From Trebonia sp963777905 (GTDB lineage Bacteria > Actinomycetota > Actinomycetes > Streptosporangiales > Streptosporangiaceae), in assembly GCA_963777905.1 (NCBI GenBank), contig CAVZSM010000030.1:1-64000 (forward strand): a stretch of 64,000 bases of DNA, in the 5' to 3' direction. Shown in pieces: positions 41,484 through 50,019 of this stretch. Numbering within the stretch: position 1 is the first letter of the stretch; each line of letters opens with the position of its first letter. The translations under genes were made by a program, and so were the position numbers. A model generated the notes under the pieces. That model did no database searches and had not been told where the DNA came from. It saw only the letters and a list, made by a program, of their open reading frames with translations.

Positions 41484-41771
41484 ATGGATACTTCAACCGC
41501 TAACACCGACTCGGAGCCGACGGTCCCCGCCGGCCGCCCGCCACTCCGCCGCGCCTACCACGGGCGCATGCTCGCCGGCGTTGCCGCCGGCCTCGCCGAC
41601 TACCTCAACGTGGACGTCACCATCGTGCGCGTGGCCTTCGTCGTCTCCACCTTCTTCGGCGGCGCCGGCATCGCGGCCTACCTGGCCTGCCTGCTGCTCA
41701 TCCCCGAGGAAGGCACCGACGAGTCAATCGCGAGCTCGCTGCTCGACTCCATTCAGCACGGATCACGCTAG
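41484..41771 (+). CDS. PspC-domain membrane protein
   Basis: 95 residues. After a polar N-terminus comes the PspC signature (LRRAYHGRMLAGVAAGLADY, NVDVTIVRVAFVVSTFFGGAGIAAYL) with one or two membrane segments and the LLIPEE ending. It is divergent from the PspC-type kinase and followed 12 bp later by a DUF1707 protein, so the four genes form a likely envelope-stress locus. Confidence 0.85.
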   Translation: MDTSTANTDSEPTVPAGRPPLRRAYHGRMLAGVAAGLADYLNVDVTIVRVAFVVSTFFGGAGIAAYLACLLLIPEEGTDESIASSLLDSIQHGSR

Positions 41772-41783
41772 GAGGGCCGCGAC

Positions 41784-42242
41784 ATGTCTCCCACATCCAC
41801 CCAGCAGTGGTCGCGCCGCATCCGCTACTCCGACCAGCACCTGCGGGTCTCCGACGCCGAACGCAACGCCGTCGCCGAGCGGCTCGGGACGCACTACAGC
41901 GACGGCAGGCTCGACCAGGCCGAGTTCGACGAGCGCGTCGGCAGGGCGATGGCGGCGAAGACCCGCGGCGACCTAGACGGCTTGTTCGACGACCTGCCGG
42001 ACCCTGAGTCTGCGGGGACCTCAAGGAACGCCAGGCCAGGCGACCCCGCGGTCCCGTCCCGACGCCGCCGCAGCGGATTCGGCCGGATGCTCGTGCTGGT
42101 CGTGCTGGCTATCGTGGCGCTGTCCATCATCTCGCACGTCCTGACCGCGTTCGCCTTCGGCGTCCCGTGGTTCTGGATCGCCGCGCTCGTCGCGGTCGTC
42201 CTGCTGGTCAATAGGTCCGCCCACCATCGCCACGACCGCTGA
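41784..42242 (+). CDS. DUF1707 SHOCT-like membrane protein
   Basis: 152 residues with AGGAGG upstream. DUF1707 domain at about 15-70 (RYSDQHLRVSDAERNAVAER ... DQAEFDERVGRAMAAKTRGD), then an Arg-rich linker and two hydrophobic helices. DUF1707 proteins are common in actinobacteria near PspC; they may interact with membranes but no enzymatic role is established. Confidence 0.85.
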   Translation: MSPTSTQQWSRRIRYSDQHLRVSDAERNAVAERLGTHYSDGRLDQAEFDERVGRAMAAKTRGDLDGLFDDLPDPESAGTSRNARPGDPAVPSRRRRSGFGRMLVLVVLAIVALSIISHVLTAFAFGVPWFWIAALVAVVLLVNRSAHHRHDR

Positions 42243-42280
42243 GCCATGCGGGCAGCTTTTCCTCGGTCCCGATCGCCTTG

Positions 42281-43327
42281 CTATTCGACGGAGATCCCTA
42301 TCGGGGTACTGGCTGCCAAGCCGAGGTCACGCATGGCCTTGCGGTAGGCGACGGCGACCGCGTCGAAGCGCAGGTGAAGCTCGGCGGCCAGGTCGAACGG
42401 CACGCGCTCGGGTCGCTGCGACTCGACGACAACCTGGTCCTGGCCGAAGATAGTGTCTTCGAATTCGCGGATCACCTCGTCCGGCTGGCCGGTGTTGTAG
42501 TTGCGGCCGATGACCACGTAGCCCGCGCAGCGATCGGCGGCAGCCGGCTGCGAGGCGAAGAAATAAACCATGCCGCGTTGTCCGCCCCAGCCGAGCCGCA
42601 GCACGATCGTGTAGGGCAGGTGCAGTTCGTAGCGGCTGCGCCGTTCCGGCGGTCCGGCCTGCTCATTGGCGAATACCGGGAAGTCTTCGCTGTTGGGTGC
42701 CTCGGGACGGACAATCTCGTACCGAAGAACGTGGCCGTCAGCGCACACCTGGTGTGAGGGGACCACCGGCCGTTCGGGGTCGCCGAGCAGCCCCGGGTGC
42801 ACCCAGGGGAAGTGCCCGAAGTCGGTGAAGTTCTCCACCTGCCGCGCCGCGTCGCAGCGCCACCGGTACGGCCCGGCCGGAACAACCGTCCACTCGCCGT
42901 TTTCCAGTTCCGGGACCTCAGGCAGCGGCCACCGCGGCTCCTCCAGCGCTACCCAGATCAGCCCGTACCGCTCCTGTGCGCGGAATGCCCGGACCCGGGC
43001 CTTGGCCGGGACCGCCGCCGGGTCCTCCTTCTGCGGGATCGCCACGCACCGGCCGTCAGCGCCGTACCGCCAGCCGTGGTAGGGGCAAACCAGCTCGTCG
43101 CCCCGCACCCAGCCCAATGACAACGCGGTGCCGCGGTGCACGCACAGATCAGACATCACCCGCGGCGCGCCGCCGGGCCCGCGCCAGACCACCAGCGGCT
43201 CACCGAGCAGGTCGGCGTGCACGGGACGCTGAGCGACCTCACCGGCGAACGCGACAGGATGCCAGCACGCTCGCTGGGCGGCCAGGTCCGCAAACACTCC
43301 CGGTGAATTCATCCCCACCCCAGACAT
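42281..43327 (-). CDS. Rieske non-heme iron oxygenase (ring-hydroxylating type)
   Basis: 348 residues from 43327 (an ATG at 43312 with a G-rich stretch just before it is an alternative). The Rieske cluster ligands are CVHRG and CPYHGW; mononuclear iron ligands are in FTDFGHFPWVHPGLLGD (Asp/His/His). Such oxygenases hydroxylate or demethylate aromatic compounds and need a separate reductase, not seen here. It follows the HK gene by 27 bp on the same strand, so it is probably co-transcribed with the OmpR-type two-component system at 43355-45542. Confidence 0.87.
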   Translation of the reverse strand: MSGVGMNSPGVFADLAAQRACWHPVAFAGEVAQRPVHADLLGEPLVVWRGPGGAPRVMSDLCVHRGTALSLGWVRGDELVCPYHGWRYGADGRCVAIPQKEDPAAVPAKARVRAFRAQERYGLIWVALEEPRWPLPEVPELENGEWTVVPAGPYRWRCDAARQVENFTDFGHFPWVHPGLLGDPERPVVPSHQVCADGHVLRYEIVRPEAPNSEDFPVFANEQAGPPERRSRYELHLPYTIVLRLGWGGQRGMVYFFASQPAAADRCAGYVVIGRNYNTGQPDEVIREFEDTIFGQDQVVVESQRPERVPFDLAAELHLRFDAVAVAYRKAMRDLGLAASTPIGISVE

Positions 43328-43354
43328 TATTTCAGGCGGGAGAGCCGGTCCAGG

Positions 43355-44845
43355 TTACGCTTCCGCGGAAACGCCGGCGGCGGCGTATTCCGGGCTCTCC
43401 TGGCGGGCGGGGAAGGTCAGGGTCACGCGCAGGCCGTGGGGGGAGACCGGCGCCGCCGTGGCAGTGCCGCCGTGGGCGGCGGCGATCTCCGCGGCGATCG
43501 CCAGGCCGAGGCCGGAACCTGGCGGCCGGGCCGACCGGGGCGCCCGGGTATCGGCGGCGCGGTAGAAGCGCTCGAAGATGTGCGGTAGCTTGTCCGGCGG
43601 CACGCCTGGGCCGTCGTCGCGTACCTCGATCGTCACCTCATCGGGGTCACCGGACGCGGTGACGGTCGCCGCGGTGTCCGCCGTGGTGTGCGCCAGGACG
43701 TTGGTGAGCAGGTTGTCCACCGCGCGGCGGAGCAGTTCCTCATCTCCGGTCGCCGCCAGGCCGCCGGCCACGCTGACGCGCCAGGTCCTTGCCGGGTCGG
43801 CGATCCGCACCCGCTCGGCGCACGCGTTGACCAGGGCGGTGACATCCACAGGTTCGCTGCTCTGCCCGGGATGCTGGCCGAGCCGGGCCAGCCGCAGCAT
43901 GTCGTCGACGAGCTGGCCCATGCGCCTGGTCTCGAGCGTGATTCTGCGCATCACCTCGTCGACCTGGTCCTGGCCGGTCAGCGCGCCCTGCTGGTAGAGC
44001 TCGGCGTTGGCGCGCAGCGAGGCCAGCGGCGTGCGCAGCTCGTGACTGGCGTCGGCGAAGAACCGGCGTATCTGGTGCTGGCTTGCCTCCCGCTCGAGCA
44101 TGCCGGTCTCGATGCGAGCCAGCATCCCGTTGAGGGCGGCGCCGAGCCTGCCGACCTCGCTCCGCGGGCTCTGCGGGGTCACCCGCTCGGTCAGGTCGCC
44201 CGCCGTGATCCGGTCGGCCTGCCTGGCCATCGACTCGATCGGGCGCAGCCCGCGCCGCAGCACGAGAAAGACGCCGAGGCCGATCAGCAGCACCACGGCG
44301 ATCGAGCCGACCCCGATGATTCGTTCCACTCGGTCCATCGTGGAATCGACCTGGTTCAGGCTGGCACCCGCGACAAGCTTGCCGCCGACGACCTGGATGT
44401 CGTTGACCCGGATCGGCTGCCGCCCGTGCTGGCTGAGCACGGTCCGCGGACCCGGCTTCGCGACCAGCCTGGTGACGTTCGCCGGCAGGGCCAGCTGCTC
44501 GCCGGCCGGACCGTTCGCGCCAACCTCCAGCTGAACCGGCTTACCGCCCCGCGGGAAGAAGGTGATGCTGAACTCGCCGAGGAGCGACCGCACCGGTCGC
44601 GACGACGCGCCGGGCCTGGGCGGATAACCGGGCACGAGCGACGGCAGCTGTATCCGCGTCATGGCGAGCGTCACCTGAAGGTTCCGGTCGGTCTGCCCGA
44701 GCAGGTAGCGGCGCATGGTGGCGACCGCGCCGATGTCGAACGCGGCGATGGCCACGAGCATGACGACCACGACGCCGGCCATCACGCGCAGCCGGAGCTG
44801 CGCGCGCCACAGCCGCCGCAGCAGCGCGCTAGGTCTCATCGTCAT
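43355..44845 (-). CDS. Membrane sensor histidine kinase (OmpR partner)
   Basis: 496 residues. Helix 1 (about 20-45), extracytoplasmic sensor of about 130 residues, helix 2 (about 180-200), HAMP (RPIESMARQADRITAGDLTE), HisKA with phospho-His (FFADASHELRTPLASLRANA) and HATPase (NLLTNVLAHTTAD, RDDGPGVPPDK, GSGLGLAIAAEIAAAHGG). All catalytic boxes are intact. Its last codons include a near-perfect copy of the CGTTTCCGCGGAAACG palindrome (VSAEA). It overlaps the upstream response regulator by 17 bp. The signal is unknown. Confidence 0.92.
   Translation of the reverse strand: MTMRPSALLRRLWRAQLRLRVMAGVVVVMLVAIAAFDIGAVATMRRYLLGQTDRNLQVTLAMTRIQLPSLVPGYPPRPGASSRPVRSLLGEFSITFFPRGGKPVQLEVGANGPAGEQLALPANVTRLVAKPGPRTVLSQHGRQPIRVNDIQVVGGKLVAGASLNQVDSTMDRVERIIGVGSIAVVLLIGLGVFLVLRRGLRPIESMARQADRITAGDLTERVTPQSPRSEVGRLGAALNGMLARIETGMLEREASQHQIRRFFADASHELRTPLASLRANAELYQQGALTGQDQVDEVMRRITLETRRMGQLVDDMLRLARLGQHPGQSSEPVDVTALVNACAERVRIADPARTWRVSVAGGLAATGDEELLRRAVDNLLTNVLAHTTADTAATVTASGDPDEVTIEVRDDGPGVPPDKLPHIFERFYRAADTRAPRSARPPGSGLGLAIAAEIAAAHGGTATAAPVSPHGLRVTLTFPARQESPEYAAAGVSAEA
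43358..43373. repeat. 16-bp palindrome, copy 4 (one mismatch)
   Basis: CGCTTCCGCGGAAACG, one base off. It sits over the last codons of the histidine kinase and encodes VSAEA on the minus strand. Confidence 0.65.
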
Positions 44846-45542
44846 CCTCCTCGCGGGGGAGCCGCAGGCTGTACCCGACGGCGCGCTGGGTGTGGATCAG
44901 GTCCTGGCCGGCGATCGCAAGCTTGCGCCGCAGGTAGGCCACGTAAGTGGACACCACAGTGCTCGAGCCGCCGAAGTCGTAGTCCCACACGTGCTCGAGG
45001 AGCTGGACCCTGCTCAGCACCCGGCCCGGGTAGAGCAGGAAGTAGCGCAGCAGCCGGAACTCCGTCGGGGACAGCTCGATGAGCCGACCGCCGCGGCGCA
45101 CCTCATAGGTGTCCTGGTCAAGCGTGAGGTCCGCGAACTCCAGGACCGCGCTGACGGGCGCCGGGCGGGTGCGGCGCAGCACGGTGCGGACCCGGGCAGC
45201 GAGCTCTTCGAGCCCGAACGGCTTGGTCATGTAGTCGTCGCCGCCGATGGTCAGCCCGGTGACCTTGTCGTCCTTGGCGTCCTTAGCGGTCAGGAAGATT
45301 ACCGGGACCCGGTTCCCGTCCCTGCGCAGCCGGCGGACGATCTCGAACCCGTCCAGGTCCGGCAGCATCACATCCAGGATCACCAGGTCGAAGCGCTGAC
45401 CGCGGGCGAGGCGCAGCGCGTCCGTTCCGTTCTCCGCGGCGGTCACCCCGAAGCCAAGGAAGCGCAGCGACGCCGCCACGGCGTCCCGCAGGAACGGCTC
45501 GTCGTCGACCACGAGCAGATCCGCGGCGTCGTCGGATGTCAT
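44829..45542 (-). CDS. OmpR/PhoB-type response regulator
   Basis: 237 residues. Receiver domain with VVDDEPFLRDAV, phospho-Asp in VILDVMLPDLDGFE, Lys in DYMTKPFGLEEL, then a winged-helix DNA-binding domain (LTLDQDTYEVRRGGRLIELS ... VWDYDFGGSSTVVSTYVAYL). It overlaps the histidine kinase by 17 bp and heads the operon RR - HK - Rieske oxygenase. It ends to the right near a truncated MFS remnant. Confidence 0.93.
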   Translation of the reverse strand: MTSDDAADLLVVDDEPFLRDAVAASLRFLGFGVTAAENGTDALRLARGQRFDLVILDVMLPDLDGFEIVRRLRRDGNRVPVIFLTAKDAKDDKVTGLTIGGDDYMTKPFGLEELAARVRTVLRRTRPAPVSAVLEFADLTLDQDTYEVRRGGRLIELSPTEFRLLRYFLLYPGRVLSRVQLLEHVWDYDFGGSSTVVSTYVAYLRRKLAIAGQDLIHTQRAVGYSLRLPREEDDDET

Positions 45543-45603
45543 CGCGCCAGCCCAGCACGGCCAAGTGAACAGAGTGTGGGAGAAACCTCCAAGTTCTATG
45601 TGA

Positions 45604-46100
45604 ACCGCCAGGGAGCCAGAGCGAGAGCAGCACGGCGAGCGCGGAGAATCCGGTGGCCCACCAGAACGCGATGTCGAAGCCGATGGCGAGATTCCCGTGG
45701 CGGGCGGTGATGGCGCCGGACAGGACCACGGCGAGGACCGCGGTGCCGAACGAGCCGCCGAGTTGCTGGGCGATCCTGGTGACCACGCTCGAGTGGGCGA
45801 TCTGCTGCTTGTCGAGGCCGAGAAAGGCGACGGCCATCACGGGGATAGTGACCGCGCCGAGGCCGAAGCCGCGGATGACCAGGCAGAGCGCGAGCAGCCA
45901 CGCGGAGGTGTGCGGCCCGGCGAGGGCGAAGGGAACGGTCGAGGCGGCGACGATGAGGAAGCCGGCGACGGCGACCGGGCGGGCGCCGATCTTGTCGGTG
46001 AGCCGGCCGGCCAGGCCGCGCGAGAGCAAGGCCCCGACGCCCTGCGGGACGAGCATGATGCCGGCCGTCAAAGGCGAGACGCCGCGCACCTCCTGGTAGT
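45604..46100 (-). pseudogene. C-terminal half of a DHA2 MFS exporter
   Basis: The sequence begins abruptly at YQEVRGVSPLTAGIMLVPQG, the mid-protein loop of 14-helix EmrB/QacA exporters, and continues through five helices to LLSLWLPGG. The first about 270 residues are absent. The upstream end meets the truncated TetR gene at about 46100-46108, and both genes have lost their N-terminal halves. The reading frame continues past the homology into the response regulator gene, so even the natural stop is lost. Non-functional. Confidence 0.75.
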
Positions 46101-46108
46101 CGCACCCC

Positions 46109-46501
46109 GTGGAGATCCCGGACACCGGGAGCCTGCGCGGGGACATGCTCGCGCTGCTCGGCAGCGTCAACGACCAGCGGTCCTCGTTCACCGCCGTGGT
46201 CACCGCGGCCTTCACCGGCCTGCTGGCCAGCACGGGCCTCAGCCCGGCGGACGTCCGCGCCAGGCTGCTCGGCGACCGGCCGATGTGGTCCCAGGACATC
46301 TTCAGGCGCGCGCATGAGCGCGGTGAGCTCGACCTGGACAAGGTTCCCCCCGCCGTGTTGTCGATGCCGTTCGACCTGATGCGCCATGATCTGCTCATGA
46401 CCCTCAAGCCGGTGCCAGCGGAACGGCTCGCGTCGATTGTCGACGAACTGTTCCTCCCCCTCGTCGCCGCCTACCGCGGCACCGTACGATCGGGCGCATG
46501 A
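46109..46501 (+). pseudogene. TetR-family regulator lacking its DNA-binding domain
   Basis: 130 residues from a GTG, beginning at EIPDTGSLRGDMLALLGSVN. This matches the ligand/dimer domain of TetR regulators (TetR_C type; ARLLGDRPMWSQDIFRRAHE, MPFDLMRHDLLMTL). The HTH (about 60 residues) that should precede it is missing. It faces the MFS remnant head to head, as TetR/efflux pairs do, and the deletion removed the shared centre. Its end overlaps the next gene's start by 4 bp. Confidence 0.75.
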
Positions 46502-47637
46502 TCGTACCGCTCGCCGCCCGGTGGGTCGCGGCGGTGTGTGGCATATTCGTGCTGCTCACCGCCTGGAGCAGCGTGATCGGCACGCTGATAGTGCCCAGGC
46601 CGGTCGGCTCCTGGCTGACCCGCGGGGTGGACCGGGTGGTCGTCGCCACCTACCGGCTCGTAAAACGGCACTTCCGCAACTACCAAAGCAGGGACCGGCT
46701 CCTCGCCACCCAGGCGGCGACCATCCTGATAACGCAGCTCCTGGGCTGGCTGGCGCTCATCTTCATCGGCTACACATTGCTGCTGTGGCCGATGTCCAGC
46801 CGAGGCATCGCGTCCGCTTTCATCGACGCGGGCTCGTCCATCTTCACGCTCGGCTTCGCCGAGCCGTCGGGTACGGCACCGGCCGTGTTCGTCTTCCTCG
46901 CCGCCGGCTCCGGACTGGTCATCGTGGCGCTCCAGATCGGCTACCTGCCGACGCTGTACAACGCGTTCAACCGGCGGGAGACCGAGGTCACGCTGCTTAA
47001 CGCGCGGGGCGGCTTCCCCGCCTGGGGACCGGAACTGCTCGCGCGCACCCACTACGCGCTCGGCACGGGCGTTTCGACGCTCAACACGCTGCCCGAGCTG
47101 TACATGAACTGGGAACGCTGGGCCGCGGACGTCGCGGAAAGCCACAGCACGTACCTGCCGCTCGTCAGGTTCCGCTCGCCGCTCGGTCTCTCCTCCTGGG
47201 TAACCTCCCTGCTCTCGGTGCTCGACTCCGCGGCGCTCATGCTCTCGCTCGCCCCGGAAGAAGCGCCGACCGTGCAGGCCAGGCTCTGCCTGCGCGGCGG
47301 GTTCCAGTGCTTCCGCCGCATCGCGCGGGCGATGGGCTTCGAAGTGCCGGACGAGGCCAACCCGGACGCGGGGATCACGCTGACCTTCGAGGAGTTCCTT
47401 GACGCTGTGGCGCGGTTGAACGACGTCGGCTTCAAGATAAGCCGCGACCCAGCCGATGCATGGCCAGACTTCGTGGGCTGGCGGGTCAACTACGAGCAAG
47501 CGGCCTACCAGATCGCGGAGGCCATCGACGCGGTGCCCGCGCTGTGGTCGGGGCCTCGCCACCACACAGTGGACCCGATTCCGCCGGTCCGGCCGCCCCT
47601 CGGCAGGCCGCGCGGCTCGACTCCCCAGAGCACGTAA
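46498..47637 (+). CDS. Membrane protein with potassium-channel-like pore motif
   Basis: 379 residues. Hydrophobic helices near residues 5-30, 70-95, about 100 and 125-150. Between two of them lies IDAGSSIFTLGFAEPSGTAP, with spacing and sequence like the pore helix and filter of two-helix potassium channels (TVGYGD-type), although here TLGFAE. A 220-residue cytoplasmic part follows (EEFLDAVARLNDVGF and other helical segments). I cannot confirm conduction; the filter is atypical. The ATG overlaps the TetR remnant's stop. Confidence 0.6.
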   Translation: MIVPLAARWVAAVCGIFVLLTAWSSVIGTLIVPRPVGSWLTRGVDRVVVATYRLVKRHFRNYQSRDRLLATQAATILITQLLGWLALIFIGYTLLLWPMSSRGIASAFIDAGSSIFTLGFAEPSGTAPAVFVFLAAGSGLVIVALQIGYLPTLYNAFNRRETEVTLLNARGGFPAWGPELLARTHYALGTGVSTLNTLPELYMNWERWAADVAESHSTYLPLVRFRSPLGLSSWVTSLLSVLDSAALMLSLAPEEAPTVQARLCLRGGFQCFRRIARAMGFEVPDEANPDAGITLTFEEFLDAVARLNDVGFKISRDPADAWPDFVGWRVNYEQAAYQIAEAIDAVPALWSGPRHHTVDPIPPVRPPLGRPRGSTPQST

Positions 47638-47650
47638 ATGACTTGTCATT
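47637..47650. promoter_or_regulatory. MarR-type operator-like palindrome AATGAC-TT-GTCATT
   Basis: Perfect 6-bp arms lie 24 bp before the MarR start at 47675. MarR proteins commonly bind palindromes at their own promoters, so autoregulation is likely. Confidence 0.6.
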
Positions 47651-47674
47651 AATTCCCTGGCTATGCTGGGGCGC

Positions 47675-48676
47675 ATGACCGGTATGTGGCTCACCGCGGA
47701 CGAACAGCGGACGTGGCGCACCTACCTGCGGCTGAACTCGCTGCTGCTGGCGCGGCTTAACCGCCAGCTGCAGCAGGACTCCGGGCTCACCTTGCCGGAG
47801 TACGAGGTACTCGTGCAGCTCAGCGAGGCCCCGCAGCAGCAGCGCCGCCCGTTCCAGATCTGCGAGGCGCTGAACTGGGAGCAGAGCCGCCTGTCCCATC
47901 AGCTGACCCGCATGCAGCACCGCGGGCTTGTCGCCAGGGAAGAGTGCGAGGCCGATGGCAGGGGCGCGTTCGTGGTGCTGACGGCGGCCGGGGCCAACGC
48001 CATCCGGTCAGCCGCTCCCGGGCACGTGGCGGCCGTCCGGCGCCTGGTCTTCGACCGCCTGGGCGACGATCAGCGCGCTGCGTTCGAGCAGGCCTGCACC
48101 GCCATCATCGACGCGCTGGCGGAGTTAGGGGTTCGAGCCGCTGCCGGGGGGATCGCCCTGGCCGTTGCTGGCCTGGCCGGTGCTGGCCTGGCCGCTGCTG
48201 ACTGGGCCACTGCCCGAGCCGTTCCGGCTGTTCGCGGGGACGCCGGCCTGCTGCCCGAGGTCACCGTTGTCCTGGTTTCCCGGCCCGGGGTGCACAGGCG
48301 CCTGGTCCGGGCCCGCCCCCGGAGTCTCGGCAGGGAACGGAAATTTCAGGTACAGGTAGAAATTATTTTTATTTTCGAGATGTCAGTATCATTATTTCGA
48401 GCCGCTGACGGTACAAATACCATAGTTGTTGCTGGCCTGGACGTTGCTGGCCTGGCCGTTGCTGACTGTGCCACTGCCCGAGCCGTTCCGGCTGTTCGCG
48501 GGGGCGCCGGCCTGCTGCCCGAGGTCACCGTTGTCCTGGTTTCCCTGTCCGGGGTGCACAGACGCCTGATCCTGGCCCGCCGCCGGATCTCGCCAGGGAA
48601 GAGGTCTTTCACGTACGGGGCGCAGTACTGGTACACCTTGGACCAGTTGTCGGTGCCGGCCAGCTTGGTGAGCTGA
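47675..48676 (+). CDS. MarR-family regulator with abnormal read-through tail
   Basis: The first about 150 residues are a normal winged-helix MarR protein: LRLNSLLLARLNRQLQQDSG, LPEYEVLVQLSEAPQQQRRP, the recognition helix NWEQSRLSHQLTRMQHRGLV and the wing REECEADGRGAFVVLTAAG. After DALAELGVRAAAG (about 48135) the frame runs another 180 codons through sequence that is the complement of a duplicated anti-sigma tail, giving Ala/Val-rich nonsense in two similar blocks. The native stop has therefore been lost or altered. The N-terminal domain alone would likely function. The start ATG at 47675 has CTGGGG upstream. An operator-like palindrome lies just before it. Confidence 0.75.
   Translation: MTGMWLTADEQRTWRTYLRLNSLLLARLNRQLQQDSGLTLPEYEVLVQLSEAPQQQRRPFQICEALNWEQSRLSHQLTRMQHRGLVAREECEADGRGAFVVLTAAGANAIRSAAPGHVAAVRRLVFDRLGDDQRAAFEQACTAIIDALAELGVRAAAGGIALAVAGLAGAGLAAADWATARAVPAVRGDAGLLPEVTVVLVSRPGVHRRLVRARPRSLGRERKFQVQVEIIFIFEMSVSLFRAADGTNTIVVAGLDVAGLAVADCATARAVPAVRGGAGLLPEVTVVLVSLSGVHRRLILARRRISPGKRSFTYGAQYWYTLDQLSVPASLVS
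48126..48345 (-). repeat. Extra copy of anti-sigma gene 3' end
   Basis: On the minus strand this stretch encodes a tail (NQDNGDLGQQAGVPANSRNG ... SGSNP) and ends at a TAA at 48126. It matches the 3' end of the anti-sigma gene (48427-48602) over about 150-170 bp, and is lost beyond the FPGE-equivalent point. It is a tandem duplication fragment overlapping the MarR gene. Confidence 0.7.
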
Positions 48677-49348
48677 TCCCACAGCGATTGCTGCGTGGCC
48701 CAAGGCGACAGCCCCTCCGGGTGCTTGAAGTAGGAGTAATAAGCCCGGCAGCTACTGCTGAGCACTGACTGCGCCGACGCGGTCGACTGGGCAACCGACG
48801 GGGCTGCCGTCGTTTCCCGGCCGGCCGATGTCGCCTCCACCCGCGGCGCCGCGGAGTGCCCCGTGGAACCCTTCGCGGAACGAGGTACCCGCCGACGGGC
48901 TGGCCATGTGCGCGATATCCCGGAAGGGACCGACGAAGTTGCCCGTGACCAGCACGGCGACCACGATCACGGCGGCCGCCGCGACAGCGGACAGCACTGC
49001 GGGCCGCAGGACCGCACGACGCAGGGGATGCCGCCGGGCCGGGCGCACGCGGTGCCGCGCCGGCCGCCGCCCTGACCGGGCTCGCGAGCCGGCGGGCAGC
49101 GCCTCGAGCAGCATGGTCGCCGCCGGGCGCCCGGCCTGGCCTAGTCCGAGCGCGCGGAACTCGGCCATGGCGTTCGCCTCGCCGTACAGCTCAGCGGGCA
49201 CGGGGCCCGCGCGGAGCGAGGCAAGGACGTCCGCGACCGGACGCAGCGCGACCGGGACGTCGGCCGTCTTCCCGGACAGCACGGCATCGAGGTCTCGCTC
49301 GTCGAACGGGGCGAAACCCCAGCCGGGAGGCAGGAGGCTGTCTGGCAT
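48392..49348 (-). pseudogene. Anti-sigma factor-like membrane protein with two frameshifts
   Basis: Starts at 49348 (MPDSLLPPGW), 26 bp after the ECF sigma stop. The N-terminal FDERDLDAVLSGKTADVPVA, a basic stretch, one transmembrane helix (VLSAVAAAAVIVVAVLVTG) and then an extracytoplasmic part form a single-pass anti-sigma architecture. Near 48845 the frame shifts to the one reading SAQSVLSSSCRAYYSYFKHP and KLAGTDNWSKVYQYCAPYV. Near 48590 it shifts again to the tail QDQASVHPGQGNQDNGDLGQ ... SGSK and a TAA at 48392. It would be one continuous gene without the two shifts. Young pseudogene or sequencing errors. Confidence 0.65.
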
Positions 49349-49374
49349 ATCACCGTCTGGAACGCCGAACCTCG

Positions 49375-49929
49375 TCAAAGCGTTACACCCGCCCCTGCCA
49401 GCAGCGTCGCCAGCTTCTTCAGGCCGCGATGCGCCGCCACCCGGACCGCTCCGGGAGACCGGCCGAGTATCTCCGCCACCGCCTCGGTGTCCAGTCCGGC
49501 GACGACCCGGAGGAAGATCACCTCCGCCTGCTGTTCCGGCAGCTTGGACAGCAGCGCCATCGCCGACTCGGTCGCCATGTTGTCCATCGCGACCTGCTCC
49601 GCTGCGGCCGTGCGCGGGATGTCCATGGGGCTTATCTCGTCCAGCGGCTCGGACGGATGGCGTTTGCGAAGCCTGACCTGGTCGAGCAGGCGCCGGCGCG
49701 CGGTCGTGAACAGCCATGCCCGCCAGGCGACCTCGTCGCCGGTGAACCTTGGCAGTCCCCTGACCACCTGAACCCAGGTCTCCGCCGCCACGTCTTCGGC
49801 GTATTCCGCCGCGACCACCCGCAGGTAGCGGAGCAGAGCAGGGTTCACGTCCCGCCACAGAACCGAGAATGCTTGCTCGCTGCCGCGCTGGGCGGCCGCC
49901 AGCAGCGCCGCGAAATCCTCGCCCACCAC
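49375..49929 (-). CDS. ECF-type RNA polymerase sigma factor
   Basis: 184 residues from a GTG. Region 2 (VAAEYAEDVAAETWVQVVRG, AWLFTTARRRLLDQVR) and region 4 (LSKLPEQQAEVIFLRVVAGL, LGRSPGAVRVAAHRGLKKLA) are intact. It is followed by a single-pass membrane protein on the same strand that fits an anti-sigma role. Which signal releases it is unknown; the anti-sigma gene is frameshifted in this sequence. Confidence 0.9.
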   Translation of the reverse strand: MVGEDFAALLAAAQRGSEQAFSVLWRDVNPALLRYLRVVAAEYAEDVAAETWVQVVRGLPRFTGDEVAWRAWLFTTARRRLLDQVRLRKRHPSEPLDEISPMDIPRTAAAEQVAMDNMATESAMALLSKLPEQQAEVIFLRVVAGLDTEAVAEILGRSPGAVRVAAHRGLKKLATLLAGAGVTL

Positions 49930-50019
49930 ATGCCGAGTATCTGCAAACCGCGGACCCTCGCGCAGCTAAATCCGCATCAATATCGCAACCAGTCACACAG
50001 GGAACAGGACTCAGTGACC

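Noticed and set aside
45283..46407. A 374-residue MFS protein
   Set aside because: The N-terminal about 100 residues are the complement of the TetR remnant and the C-terminal part is the complement of the response regulator; only the middle is MFS.
48136..48676. The second half of the long MarR reading frame as a new domain
   Set aside because: It is the complement of a duplicated anti-sigma tail; the two similar blocks are explained by that duplication.
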